NCBI RefSeq assembly: GCF_002116635.1
Contig: NZ_LQPW01000134.1
Coordinates: forward strand, 41,845 to 105,844
Length of the DNA stretch: 64,000 nt
Direction: 5' to 3'
Origin: Mycobacterium szulgai
GTDB taxonomy: Bacteria; Actinomycetota; Actinomycetes; Mycobacteriales; Mycobacteriaceae
Made by a program: the position numbers and the translations under genes. Below the pieces are notes generated by a model. It was given only the letters and a program-made list of their open reading frames with translations, did not search any database and had not been told where the DNA came from. Shown piece by piece: positions 53,521-61,134 of this stretch. Each line of letters starts with the position of its first letter. Within the stretch, counting starts at the first letter, position 1.

Positions 53521-54391
53521 TTGCGGCCATCCGTGCCGAGCGCACCACGGCGGTCAGCGGCCGGAGCGCATCGGTGGCAATCTGACCTTGCGAGGCGGAT
53601 TGCAGCACATTCGAGCCGGGTGATCGGCTCAACCCGGCGCTGACGGTGATAATCGCGTCGACGTGTGCGGCGTTCTCGAGCACCCGCATTGCGCGCGATG
53701 GGGCATGGTCGGGAATCGGGTGTTGCCGTGAGGATTCCAGCAGCTGTTCGACCAGGCCGCGCGGATTGGCGACATCGGTGGCTGCCGATCCCAGCCCGAT
53801 GGCGCTCAACGCATCGGCCGCCGAGCGAACGGCTGACCGCAGTGCGTATTCGGCATCGCCGAGTTCGTGGTGGTCGAGTACCGGCGCGCCGGGCAGGGAG
53901 TACACGATCCAAGACAGAGCGGACAATTCGGGCAGGTTCAGCTCCCCGTCGGCGGTTGCGTCGGTTTCGTCGAGATCGCTGTAGGAGAACTCCGGGACAA
54001 GCCCGATTGCGCTGCCGGGATCATCAGGATTGGTGATGATCACCGCCTCACCTGCGGCCAGAGCGTCGCGCTCGAACTGCGTTCCGGCAAAAAGCCCACG
54101 GACGTCGCCGGGCACCGGCAATACGACGTTGATCGTCCCGCGCAGCCGTCCCGGTTCGGACAGCGCATTGCGTCCCACTGCGGCACGCAGGGTCTGCAAT
54201 AGTGACACGGTGCCGACGTCGTGCACGTCGGGCCACGGCAGTCCGGTGTGACCTGCAGCCACGGCGTCGTATGCGGTCACGGATTGTGTTGGGGCCCAAA
54301 GAGATAGCGCGTCCAAAATGTCGTCGGGCGCAGCCTTGCCCGCGAGCCAGGCGTTGGCCCACATCGACAGCGAAACACTGGGACACCACAT
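53486..54391 (-). CDS. conserved hypothetical protein (Rv1486c-like)
   Basis: A 301-residue acidic cytoplasmic protein in the place of Rv1486c (288 residues). The middle contains the repeated segments VAAGHTGLPWPDVHDVGTVS and EAVIITNPDDPGSAIGLVPEF; no motif identifies an enzyme or membrane segment. The start ATG 54391 was chosen; a longer frame upstream overlaps nfeD. The 3' end overlaps the hemH stop by 35 bp, convergent. Function unknown. Confidence 0.82.
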   Translation of the reverse strand: MWCPSVSLSMWANAWLAGKAAPDDILDALSLWAPTQSVTAYDAVAAGHTGLPWPDVHDVGTVSLLQTLRAAVGRNALSEPGRLRGTINVVLPVPGDVRGLFAGTQFERDALAAGEAVIITNPDDPGSAIGLVPEFSYSDLDETDATADGELNLPELSALSWIVYSLPGAPVLDHHELGDAEYALRSAVRSAADALSAIGLGSAATDVANPRGLVEQLLESSRQHPIPDHAPSRAMRVLENAAHVDAIITVSAGLSRSPGSNVLQSASQGQIATDALRPLTAVVRSARMAAITAILHSAWAD

Positions 54392-54448
54392 GATCTCGCA
54401 GTGTAGTTGCTCGCCGCCATCGTGGCGGATCACGCGTATCCTGTGCGC

Positions 54449-54883
54449 ATGTCCGTGGCGCTGATTTGGTTGATCGCGGCGTTGGTGCTGGCCGGTGCGG
54501 AGGCGCTCACCGGCGACATGTTCTTGTTGATGCTCGGCGGCGGTGCCCTGGCGGCGGCCGGAAGCAGCTGGTTGATGGATTGGCCGGTATGGGCTGACGG
54601 GCTGGTATTTCTCATCGTCTCGCTGCTGCTGCTGGTACTGGTGCGGCCCACGTTGCGCAGACGGCTGACTCCGGCCAAGGGAGTCCTGATGGGAGTCAAG
54701 GCGCTGGAGGGCAAGAACGCGTTGGTGCTTGATCGGGTGGCCCGCGATGAGGGCCAGGTGAAGCTCGACGGTCAGGTGTGGACAGCGCGCCCGCTGAACG
54801 AGGGTGATGTATACGAGCCCGGCCAGCAGGTAACCGTCGTGCACATCGACGGCGCCACCGCCGTGGTCTTCAAAAACGGATAG
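54449..54883 (+). CDS. NfeD-like membrane protein (Rv1487-like)
   Basis: A 144-residue NfeD-type protein, exactly the length of the M. tuberculosis homologue. Two to three membrane helices at the N-terminus (LIWLIAALVLAGAEALTGDMF, FLIVSLLLLVLV) precede the small OB-fold domain (ALVLDRVARDEGQVKLDGQVWTARP). NfeD proteins are partners of band-7/stomatin proteins; one follows directly. Start ATG 54449, not the earlier GTG-like starts in the upstream gene. Confidence 0.92.
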   Translation: MSVALIWLIAALVLAGAEALTGDMFLLMLGGGALAAAGSSWLMDWPVWADGLVFLIVSLLLLVLVRPTLRRRLTPAKGVLMGVKALEGKNALVLDRVARDEGQVKLDGQVWTARPLNEGDVYEPGQQVTVVHIDGATAVVFKNG

Positions 54884-54904
54884 TGCTTCGAGAAAGGAAC
54901 TCCC

Positions 54905-56062
54905 GTGCAAGGTGCGGTAGCTGGTTTAGTGTTGCTGGCCGTCCTGGTGATCTTTGCGATCGTCGTGGTGGCTAAATCGGTTGCGCTTATCCCGCAGGCC
55001 GAGGCCGCGGTGATCGAACGGCTGGGCAGATACAGCCGCACGGTTAGCGGCCAGCTGACGTTGTTGGTGCCTTTCATCGACCGCGTCCGCGCGAGAGTGG
55101 ACCTGCGCGAACGGGTGGTGTCGTTCCCGCCGCAGCCGGTGATCACCGAGGACAACCTGACCCTGAACATCGACACCGTGGTCTATTTCCAGGTCACGGT
55201 CCCGCAGGCGGCCGTCTATGAGATCAGCAACTACATCGTGGGCGTGGAACAGCTCACCACCACCACGCTGCGTAACGTCGTCGGCGGCATGACGCTGGAG
55301 CAGACGCTGACCTCTCGTGACCAGATCAACGCTCAATTGCGTGGCGTGCTCGACGAGGCGACGGGCCGGTGGGGCCTGCGGGTCGCGCGTGTGGAGCTGC
55401 GCAGCATCGACCCGCCGCCGTCGATTCAGGCCTCGATGGAAAAGCAGATGAAGGCCGACCGGGAAAAGCGCGCGATGATTCTGACGGCTGAGGGCACCCG
55501 GCAGGCGGCGATCATGCAGGCGGAGGGTCAGAAGACGTCCCAGATCCTGGCCGCTGAGGGGGCCAAGCAGGCCGCGATCCTGAGCGCCGAAGCCGACCGG
55601 CAGTCCCGGGTGCTGCGCGCGCAGGGAGAACGAGCGGCCGCTTATCTGCGGGCCCAGGGGCAGGCCAAGGCCATTGAAAAGACGTTTGCCGCGATCAAGG
55701 CCGGTCGTCCGACCCCGGAAATGCTCGCCTATCAGTACCTGCAGACGCTGCCGGAGATGGCGCGCGGTGACGCAAACAAGGTGTGGGTAGTTCCCAGCGA
55801 TTTCAGTGCGGCGTTGCAAGGGTTCACCCGGCTGCTCGGCACACCGGGTGAGGACGGTGTATTCCGGTTCGAGCCGTCGCCGGTCGATGACGTCCCAAAG
55901 CATGCCTCCGACGATGACGATGCCGAGGTCGCCGACTGGTTTTCCACGGACTCCGATCCCGCGATCGCCCAGACCCCGCCCGTCAGTGGGGCAAAGACAG
56001 ACGTGTTCTCCCGCAAACCGGTCGATGGCGCCTTTGGAGCACCGCCCGAGCTGAGTCAATAG
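54905..56062 (+). CDS. SPFH/band 7 domain protein (Rv1488-like)
   Basis: A 385-residue stomatin/QmcA-type protein. An N-terminal membrane anchor (GLVLLAVLVIFAIVVVAK, residues about 7-24) is followed by the SPFH domain (VIERLGRYSRTVSGQLTLLVPF, YEISNYIVGVEQLTTTTLRN) and a charged coiled coil rich in alanine, glutamate and glutamine (residues about 175-255). It forms membrane microdomain scaffolds with its NfeD neighbour. GTG 54905 follows GAAAGGAAC. A proline/acidic C-terminal tail ends the protein. Confidence 0.93.
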   Translation: MQGAVAGLVLLAVLVIFAIVVVAKSVALIPQAEAAVIERLGRYSRTVSGQLTLLVPFIDRVRARVDLRERVVSFPPQPVITEDNLTLNIDTVVYFQVTVPQAAVYEISNYIVGVEQLTTTTLRNVVGGMTLEQTLTSRDQINAQLRGVLDEATGRWGLRVARVELRSIDPPPSIQASMEKQMKADREKRAMILTAEGTRQAAIMQAEGQKTSQILAAEGAKQAAILSAEADRQSRVLRAQGERAAAYLRAQGQAKAIEKTFAAIKAGRPTPEMLAYQYLQTLPEMARGDANKVWVVPSDFSAALQGFTRLLGTPGEDGVFRFEPSPVDDVPKHASDDDDAEVADWFSTDSDPAIAQTPPVSGAKTDVFSRKPVDGAFGAPPELSQ

Positions 56063-56071
56063 GCTTCGCCG

Positions 56072-56428
56072 ATGAGCGCTCTGACTTCACCGAAAACCTA
56101 TGCGGCACTTGCTGTTTTTCAGGTCGGCGATGCGGTGGCATGCGCGATACCGCTTTCGTATATCGCCAAGACCTTGGACGATCTGGGAGTTCCGGAAGCC
56201 GTCCGCCCGGTCCTGCCCGTGGTAAAGGTCTTCTCGGCGATCGGTTTGTTGTCGGTTGGCCGGTTCCCTCTACTGGCCAGGTTGACCACGGCGATGCTGA
56301 CGTTGTACTTCGTCTTGGCCGTGGCCGCGCACATCCGGGTGCGCGACAAAGTGGTCAATGCCCTTCCCGCGGCGTCATTTCTGACGACGTATGCGCTGAT
56401 GACGGTGCAAGGGCCCGAGCGCGACTAG
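56072..56428 (+). CDS. DoxX-like small membrane protein (Rv1489-like)
   Basis: A 118-residue integral membrane protein with three to four hydrophobic segments (VFQVGDAVACAIPLSYI, VVKVFSAIGLLSVG, LTTAMLTLYFVLAVAAHI), resembling DoxX/DUF4267-type proteins. It is 9 bp after the band-7 gene and matches Rv1489 in length and place. Function unknown; the neighbourhood suggests a membrane role. Confidence 0.82.
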   Translation: MSALTSPKTYAALAVFQVGDAVACAIPLSYIAKTLDDLGVPEAVRPVLPVVKVFSAIGLLSVGRFPLLARLTTAMLTLYFVLAVAAHIRVRDKVVNALPAASFLTTYALMTVQGPERD

Positions 56429-56432
56429 TGGT

Positions 56433-56519
56433 GCCCGGCTGCGCCGCGCTTGCGATCGCCACTGGTCTCGATGGTGGCGACCCGCGGCGCCCGGCTGCGC
56501 CGCGCTTGCGATCGCCACT
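56433..56519. repeat. two perfect 31-bp direct repeats, 25 bp apart
   Basis: GCCCGGCTGCGCCGCGCTTG and eleven more bases (total 31 bp) occur at 56433-56463 and 56489-56519. The second copy ends inside the stop codon (CTA, TAG on the minus strand) of the convergent reductase gene. The right half, GCGATCGCCACT, resembles stop-region repeats seen in other mycobacteria; both copies are perfect, indicating a recent event. Confidence 0.6.
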
Positions 56520-56985
56520 AGACCAGGCGCAGCTCGACCATCGGCAGTGGCGCTCCACTGTCGGTGATCGGAGTACCGAGCGTCTGCTCGAGCACTGGTT
56601 TGAACCGTTCCCACCAACCAGCATGGCGGCTGCGATAGCTCGCCAGTACGCGGTCGACCTGTTCCTGATCGAGAACCCGTGCGGTGGCCGGGACGGGCCG
56701 GTGGCTGCCGGCGTAGACGCGCACGCGCGGGTTGGCCTGAATGTTGCGGAACCACTGAGCTTTTCGTCCGAAGCCCGACGCCACGACGTAAGTGTCGGGA
56801 GCGGGGTGATCGACGACTTCCAAAACGGCATTGCGTCGTGCACCCGACTTGCGACCGATGTGTTCGAGCATCAATGTCCGAGACCCGAGCAGCGCGCCGG
56901 CGCGCGCCTTATAGATCCAGATCGGGGCGCGCACGAGCGGACGGGACCGCAGCAGCCGTGCGCCGGTCGTAGCCAATCGTGACAT
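56518..56985 (-). CDS. F420-dependent (Ddn-like) nitroreductase/quinone reductase family protein
   Basis: A 155-residue member of the FDOR-A family, related to Ddn, which use deazaflavin F420H2 and reduce quinones or nitro compounds. The conserved segments RSRTLMLEHIGRKSG-like (LGSRTLMLEHIGRKSGARRN), YVVASGFGRKAQWFRNIQANP and a C-terminal VELRLV strand are visible. It lies 23 bp after the TetR at 57009-57620, same strand, so probably regulated by it. Substrate unknown. Confidence 0.85.
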   Translation of the reverse strand: MSRLATTGARLLRSRPLVRAPIWIYKARAGALLGSRTLMLEHIGRKSGARRNAVLEVVDHPAPDTYVVASGFGRKAQWFRNIQANPRVRVYAGSHRPVPATARVLDQEQVDRVLASYRSRHAGWWERFKPVLEQTLGTPITDSGAPLPMVELRLV

Positions 56986-57008
56986 CCTTGCCTCCCTTAT
57001 TCCGTACG

Positions 57009-57620
57009 TCAGGTGCTGACGAGGCCGTCGCGGTAGATCGCGAACACCTCGCCGGCCCAGCGCCGCATTCCCGCCTCCGAAAGCGGATCGACGCCGAGTA
57101 CTTCGGCTAACCGGGGGCGCAACGTCAGCACCGCCAGATCATTAACCAGCAGGAAGGCCGCCCGTACCGCCGAATCCGATCCGGCACTTGCGGTTCCGGC
57201 GGCAACCATCTCGTCGAGAGTTTGTTCACTCAGCCGAAACAGGCGCTCGAAGAGGGCCGATCCTGCCGGACCGCCCTCGATCAGCATCCGGCTCAGATAC
57301 GCCGGAATCGCGGACTCCGGCGGCAAAAGGGTGGCCAGGCCGTCGAGCAGGCTGGGCACTGCGTCCTGGTCGAGCCCGGCGGTCTGCTCGGTGATGTTGG
57401 TCAGCAGCGCCTCGAAGGTCGCGACGACGTGTGCGTCGACCGCCTCGATCAACCCATCTTTTGAGCCGTAATGCCGGATCAACAAGGGTGCAGACACGCC
57501 CGCCGCGGCCGCGATGTCGCGCATCGTGACCGCGGCGGGACCGCGTTCAGCGAACAGCCGTAGCGCCTCGTCGCGGATCCGTGCTCGCGCTGTTCGATCG
57601 TCCGATTGAGGTGAACGCAT
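57009..57620 (-). CDS. TetR-family regulator
   Basis: A 203-residue TetR-type protein. HTH: AAVTMRDIAAAAGVSAPLL followed by IRHYGSKDGLI (residues about 29-60). The ligand-binding half is leucine-rich and unremarkable. I prefer ATG 57620 over the upstream starts because the operator palindrome 57609-57648 spans this start. It precedes the F420-type reductase on the same strand, suggesting autoregulation and control of that gene. Confidence 0.9.
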   Translation of the reverse strand: MRSPQSDDRTARARIRDEALRLFAERGPAAVTMRDIAAAAGVSAPLLIRHYGSKDGLIEAVDAHVVATFEALLTNITEQTAGLDQDAVPSLLDGLATLLPPESAIPAYLSRMLIEGGPAGSALFERLFRLSEQTLDEMVAAGTASAGSDSAVRAAFLLVNDLAVLTLRPRLAEVLGVDPLSEAGMRRWAGEVFAIYRDGLVST

Positions 57621-57648
57621 GTTTACAATCATAAACAAGCGTTCACCT
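57609..57648. promoter_or_regulatory. large TetR operator palindrome
   Basis: Arms AGGTGAACGCATGTTTA (57609-57625) and TAAACAAGCGTTCACCT (57632-57648) are complementary in 16 of 17 positions around CAATCA. It overlaps the start of the adjacent TetR gene (57620), fitting autoregulation. Strong symmetry and position make it a likely dimer-of-dimers site. Confidence 0.7.
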
Positions 57649-57655
57649 CGGGCGC

Positions 57656-58174
57656 TTACCTGGGTGGCGTTCCCGGGGTTCCTGGAGTTCCTGGAGTACT
57701 AGCCGGTGGCGTCGGCGCCGGTGCTGCCGGGCCGCCAGGTCCCTGACCAGGTGCTCCCGGCGGCGGTGCCATGGGCGGACGGCCAGCACCGGGCATGCCC
57801 GGGGGCGGGCCAAACCGGAACGCAGGGCCTCCCGGGGCACCGGGCATTGGAGGCGGTCCGCCCTGCATGGGTCCTGGCGGCATGCCCACTCCGGGTGGCG
57901 GCCCGTGATGCCAGGCCATCTGCGGCCCACCCGGACCCATCGGGCCCGGGGGCGGAGGCGGCCCGAACGCGAAAACCCACAGGAAAAGCGACGTCGCCGC
58001 ACTACCGAGTGCGCCGACGATCACGCCGCCCACTCCAGCACCAACGAGTGCGGATGTGGAGTGTCGGCGGCGCGGACGGTCTGGCGCTATGACCGGTGCG
58101 GGATTGGCGACGGCGCCTTGGTCTGCGGCCGGGGTGCCGATATTCGGATTGGTATCGGTGTTTTCCGTGGTCAT
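57656..58174 (-). CDS. proline-rich single-pass membrane protein
   Basis: A 172-residue protein: a short charged N-terminus with RRRHSTSALVGAGVGGVIVG at residues about 37-56 containing a membrane anchor (to residue 70), then an extracytoplasmic proline/glycine/methionine-rich tail (GPPPPPGPMGPGG, APGGPAFRFGPPPG). No enzyme motif. The start MTTENTDT at 58174 was chosen. The anchor segment is nearly the same as in the 58224 gene (SRRHSTGVVVGAGVLGLAIG), so they are paralogues. Function unknown; perhaps surface-exposed. Confidence 0.7.
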   Translation of the reverse strand: MTTENTDTNPNIGTPAADQGAVANPAPVIAPDRPRRRHSTSALVGAGVGGVIVGALGSAATSLFLWVFAFGPPPPPGPMGPGGPQMAWHHGPPPGVGMPPGPMQGGPPPMPGAPGGPAFRFGPPPGMPGAGRPPMAPPPGAPGQGPGGPAAPAPTPPASTPGTPGTPGTPPR

Positions 58175-58223
58175 GCAGGTGACCGTAGAGAGCGAACTTG
58201 AAGTGGATCTGAAGAAGATCCAG

Positions 58224-58517
58224 TCAGCGCGGCGGCAACGGCGGCGCCGGCGGTGCCGGCAAGCCACCCGGAGCGGGGATGGGTGCGGTTGTCGACGGGC
58301 CGGGTTGGGGCGGGGGATAGCTCACCGGCGCCGTTGACAATTGCGGGTAGGGAGGCGGGGGCAGCTCGACGCGAACCTTCAGAGTCAGCCCGGTCAATAC
58401 GAATGTGACGAGCGCGCCGATCGCCAACCCCAGTACCCCCGCACCGACCACTACCCCGGTGGAATGGCGCCGGCTGGAAATGGGTGGTGGGGGCGGGTTG
58501 GTGTTACCTGAAGTCAT
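58224..58517 (-). CDS. small proline-rich membrane protein, paralogue of 57656-58174
   Basis: A 97-residue protein with the anchor RRHSTGVVVGAGVLGLAIGA (residues about 16-36) followed by a proline-rich tail (LPPPPYPQLSTAPVSYPPPQ, PAPPAPPLPPR). ATG 58517 gives MTSGNTN; a longer frame from 58529 adds four residues. It lies divergent from the response-regulator gene across 86 bp. Same family as the neighbouring larger protein; function unknown. Confidence 0.6.
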   Translation of the reverse strand: MTSGNTNPPPPPISSRRHSTGVVVGAGVLGLAIGALVTFVLTGLTLKVRVELPPPPYPQLSTAPVSYPPPQPGPSTTAPIPAPGGLPAPPAPPLPPR

Positions 58518-58603
58518 GTCTATCCCCACGTCGTCGGACTTGAGTAATGAAGAAACTAGCCTGCTTCAGGCATATCTCAGAACAAGGCGTTAACAATGAA
58601 GCC

Positions 58604-59332
58604 ATGACCGATGGTTCGCGCGCACGGTCGGCCGGCGCTCGCGTCGATCAATTCAGTGTCGGTGCACCCCGGGTTCTGGTCGTCGAGGATTCCGAGACGA
58701 TCCGTGAAATGGTCAGCGAGGCGTTGGCCGATGGTGGCTATCACACCGAAACGCGCTGCGATGGAACAGGACTGGAAGAAGTTCTGGAAGGGATGCGGCC
58801 GGACCTGGTGGTGCTCGACGTGATGTTGCCCGGCCGGGACGGCTTCGCGCTCATCGACGTCATCCGTGAGTGGGCCGACATCGGCATCGTGTTGATCACC
58901 GCCCGCGACGGTCTGCCGGACCGGTTACGGGGCCTCGACGGCGGAGCCGACGACTACGTCGTCAAACCGTTCGAACTCGCCGAACTGGTGTCGCGGGTCG
59001 GGGCGGTGTTGCGTCGTCGGGGCCGGTTGCCGCAAGTGATTCAAATGGGCGATCTGATGCTGGACGTCGACGCTGGTGTGGCCGCGCGCGACGGACACCG
59101 GTTGGACTTGACCGCCACCGAATTGCGGTTGCTGCATTTCCTGGTGGAGCAACGCGGCCGGATCGTCAGCGCCGGCCAGATCCTCAACGCGGTGTGGGGA
59201 TATGACGCGTATGACCCCAACCTGGTGCAGGTCCACGTCAGCAGTTTGCGACGCAAGCTCGAGGCGCACGGGCCGCGGATTCTGCACACCGTGCGCGGCC
59301 TGGGCTACCGATTGCAACCGCAGCGCTCATGA
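58604..59332 (+). CDS. OmpR-family response regulator
   Basis: A 242-residue DNA-binding response regulator. The receiver domain has acidic pocket E28-D29 (VVEDS), phosphoacceptor D72 (VLDVMLPGRDG), T99 and K121 (YVVKPF). The C-terminal winged helix (ATELRLLHFLVEQRG, VHVSSLRRKLEAHG) binds DNA. ATG 58604 was chosen. It overlaps the histidine kinase gene by 4 bp (ATGA). No named ortholog is asserted; a relation to the tcrA/HK1/HK2 locus is possible. Confidence 0.93.
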   Translation: MTDGSRARSAGARVDQFSVGAPRVLVVEDSETIREMVSEALADGGYHTETRCDGTGLEEVLEGMRPDLVVLDVMLPGRDGFALIDVIREWADIGIVLITARDGLPDRLRGLDGGADDYVVKPFELAELVSRVGAVLRRRGRLPQVIQMGDLMLDVDAGVAARDGHRLDLTATELRLLHFLVEQRGRIVSAGQILNAVWGYDAYDPNLVQVHVSSLRRKLEAHGPRILHTVRGLGYRLQPQRS

Positions 59333-60798
59333 CGCCGGAGTCGGCGACTCGCACCCCGTCGCTGCAGCGCCGGGTGGTGCTGATGGTGATTGCGCTGTTG
59401 GCACTGCTGCTGGTGGTGCTCGGTTTCACCATCGACGTGAGCCTGGGATTGCAGGCCCGGCGAAGTCTGCACGATCGGCTGCTGGCGGCCACATCGCGCG
59501 CGGATGCGTTGAGCGCCGCCAACACGCCACCCGAGTTGCTGGCCGCTCAACTCAACGGCGGCAGTGTGCGGGCGCTCCTGGTCACCGCCGACGGCAACAC
59601 CTACGGCGATCGCAGCATCAGTCCCGATACCCAGGCCGGCCCAGCCGTTCCGGTGTTGCCCGGCTACCCGCCTCCGCTTCCACCGGGCCGGCCACCCGGC
59701 CCGCCGCCGCTACCTCCACCGGGGCCGCCACCCGGATTGCCGCCGGACGCCACGGCAACCGCTGTGGTGCATCATTTGCCGGAGGGTTCCCGAGTCATCC
59801 TGGTCGCCGACACCACACAGACCACTCAAGTAACCCGTCAACTGCGGCAACTGATGTTCGCCGCGGGGTTGGTGACCCTGATAGTGGCGGCCGTGCTGTT
59901 AGTCGCGGTCAGCCGGGCCGCGCTGCGGCCGCTGGACCGGCTCACCGCGCTGGCCCAAGACATCACCACCGGCGATCGCGGTCGCCGCCTGCGTCCAGAT
60001 CGCACCGACACCGAACTTGGCCGTGCCGCAAGAGCTTTCGATGGAATGCTGGACGCGCTGGAACACTCCGAACTACGTGCCCAGCAGGCTGCGCAAGCCG
60101 CACAACGCGCCGAGGCCGCGACCCGGCAGTTCCTGGTGGACGCGGCCCACGAGTTGCGCACGCCGATCGCGGGCATCCAGGCCGCTGCCGAACAACTCGC
60201 TGCGAGCGCCGGTCAGCACGAGTCCGATCCCGAGGCGCGTGGTCAATACCGGCGCGCTAGCTTGCTGCAATCCGACGCCCGGCGCGCCGGACGGCTGGTC
60301 GCCGACATGCTCGATCTCAGCCGGATCGATGCGGGGCTGCCACTGGATATTCGACAGACCGACCTGGGCGCGATCGTCGACGCCGAGGTGCAGCGAACGG
60401 CCATGCTGGCACCGCAGCTAAGCGTTGCCCGAACTGGCCTGACCAACCTGACGGTCGCGGCCGATCCCACCCGGGTGGCCCAGATTCTGTCCAACCTGCT
60501 CGACAATGCCCGCAGGTATACGCCGCCGGGTGGAGCCATCATCATCGATCTGGGCACGCGGGGGGCTGCCGTCGAACTCACCGTTACCGATACCGGGCCC
60601 GGCGTCCCCGACGGCGAACATGGCCGCATCTTCGAACGTTTGGTGCGCCTGGATGCCGGACGTGCCCGCGATCACGGCGGGGCGGGCCTGGGCTTGCCGA
60701 TCGCGCGGGCGCTGGCCCGTGCACACGGTGGCGAGCTGGAGTGCCTACCGCACGATGGCGGCGCACGGTTCCGGCTGACGTTGCCGGCGAGCCATTAG
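59329..60798 (+). CDS. sensor histidine kinase with proline-rich extracytoplasmic domain
   Basis: A 489-residue membrane kinase partnering the preceding regulator. Layout: first membrane helix (residues about 15-37), an external domain with the poly-proline stretch PPPLPPGRPPGPPPLPP (about residues 113-130), second membrane helix about 175-197, HAMP-like linker, H box DAAHELRTP (H274), N box NLLDNARRYTP and G box GGAGLGLPIARAL. The extracytoplasmic proline-rich region is unusual and echoes the two proline-rich membrane proteins just upstream. Its stop is followed by 40 bp and then the ESX-like module. Confidence 0.92.
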   Translation: MTPESATRTPSLQRRVVLMVIALLALLLVVLGFTIDVSLGLQARRSLHDRLLAATSRADALSAANTPPELLAAQLNGGSVRALLVTADGNTYGDRSISPDTQAGPAVPVLPGYPPPLPPGRPPGPPPLPPPGPPPGLPPDATATAVVHHLPEGSRVILVADTTQTTQVTRQLRQLMFAAGLVTLIVAAVLLVAVSRAALRPLDRLTALAQDITTGDRGRRLRPDRTDTELGRAARAFDGMLDALEHSELRAQQAAQAAQRAEAATRQFLVDAAHELRTPIAGIQAAAEQLAASAGQHESDPEARGQYRRASLLQSDARRAGRLVADMLDLSRIDAGLPLDIRQTDLGAIVDAEVQRTAMLAPQLSVARTGLTNLTVAADPTRVAQILSNLLDNARRYTPPGGAIIIDLGTRGAAVELTVTDTGPGVPDGEHGRIFERLVRLDAGRARDHGGAGLGLPIARALARAHGGELECLPHDGGARFRLTLPASH

Positions 60799-60838
60799 TG
60801 AATAGCGCAAGCGGACCGCGACATTTACGCTCCCTGGC

Positions 60839-61132
60839 GTGAATCAAGTGTTGCGCGTCGATACCACTGCGCTGCAGGTGATGTCGAGTCGCTGGCACGC
60901 ACTTATCGGCGACCTGAGCGGTGGTACGTCCCCGTCCCTGTTGGGCTTGTCGTGCCAGGCCAGTTCGGCTGCGGTGAGGGCTGCCAACGCCGACATCGCG
61001 GCTTTTAAGACAGCACTGGTCGTTCAGGCGCGCGCCCGCGCTTTGGAAGTCGCCGAGGCCGATAGCCGCTATGTCCGCAATGAACTGAGCGCTGCTGACG
61101 AGTTGGCCACGGTAGTTGTAGGGGACGCCTAG
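60839..61132 (+). CDS. small ESX-like (EspC/WXG100-type) protein with YxxxE motif
   Basis: A 97-residue helical protein starting at GTG 60839. It resembles the EspC/DUF2580 type of small type VII substrates (LRVDTTALQVMSSRWHAL). The secretion motif YxxxE is seen as Y78-x3-E82 (RYVRNE). It precedes the WXG100-domain toxin-like gene by 2 bp and probably forms its secretion or folding partner, like the small EsxE/EsxF partners of CpnT. The partnership is inferred. Confidence 0.7.
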   Translation: MNQVLRVDTTALQVMSSRWHALIGDLSGGTSPSLLGLSCQASSAAVRAANADIAAFKTALVVQARARALEVAEADSRYVRNELSAADELATVVVGDA

Positions 61133-61134
61133 CT

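Noticed and set aside
56433..56519. An insertion sequence bounded by the 31-bp direct repeats
   Set aside because: Only 25 bp lie between the copies, with no transposase or terminal inverted repeat.
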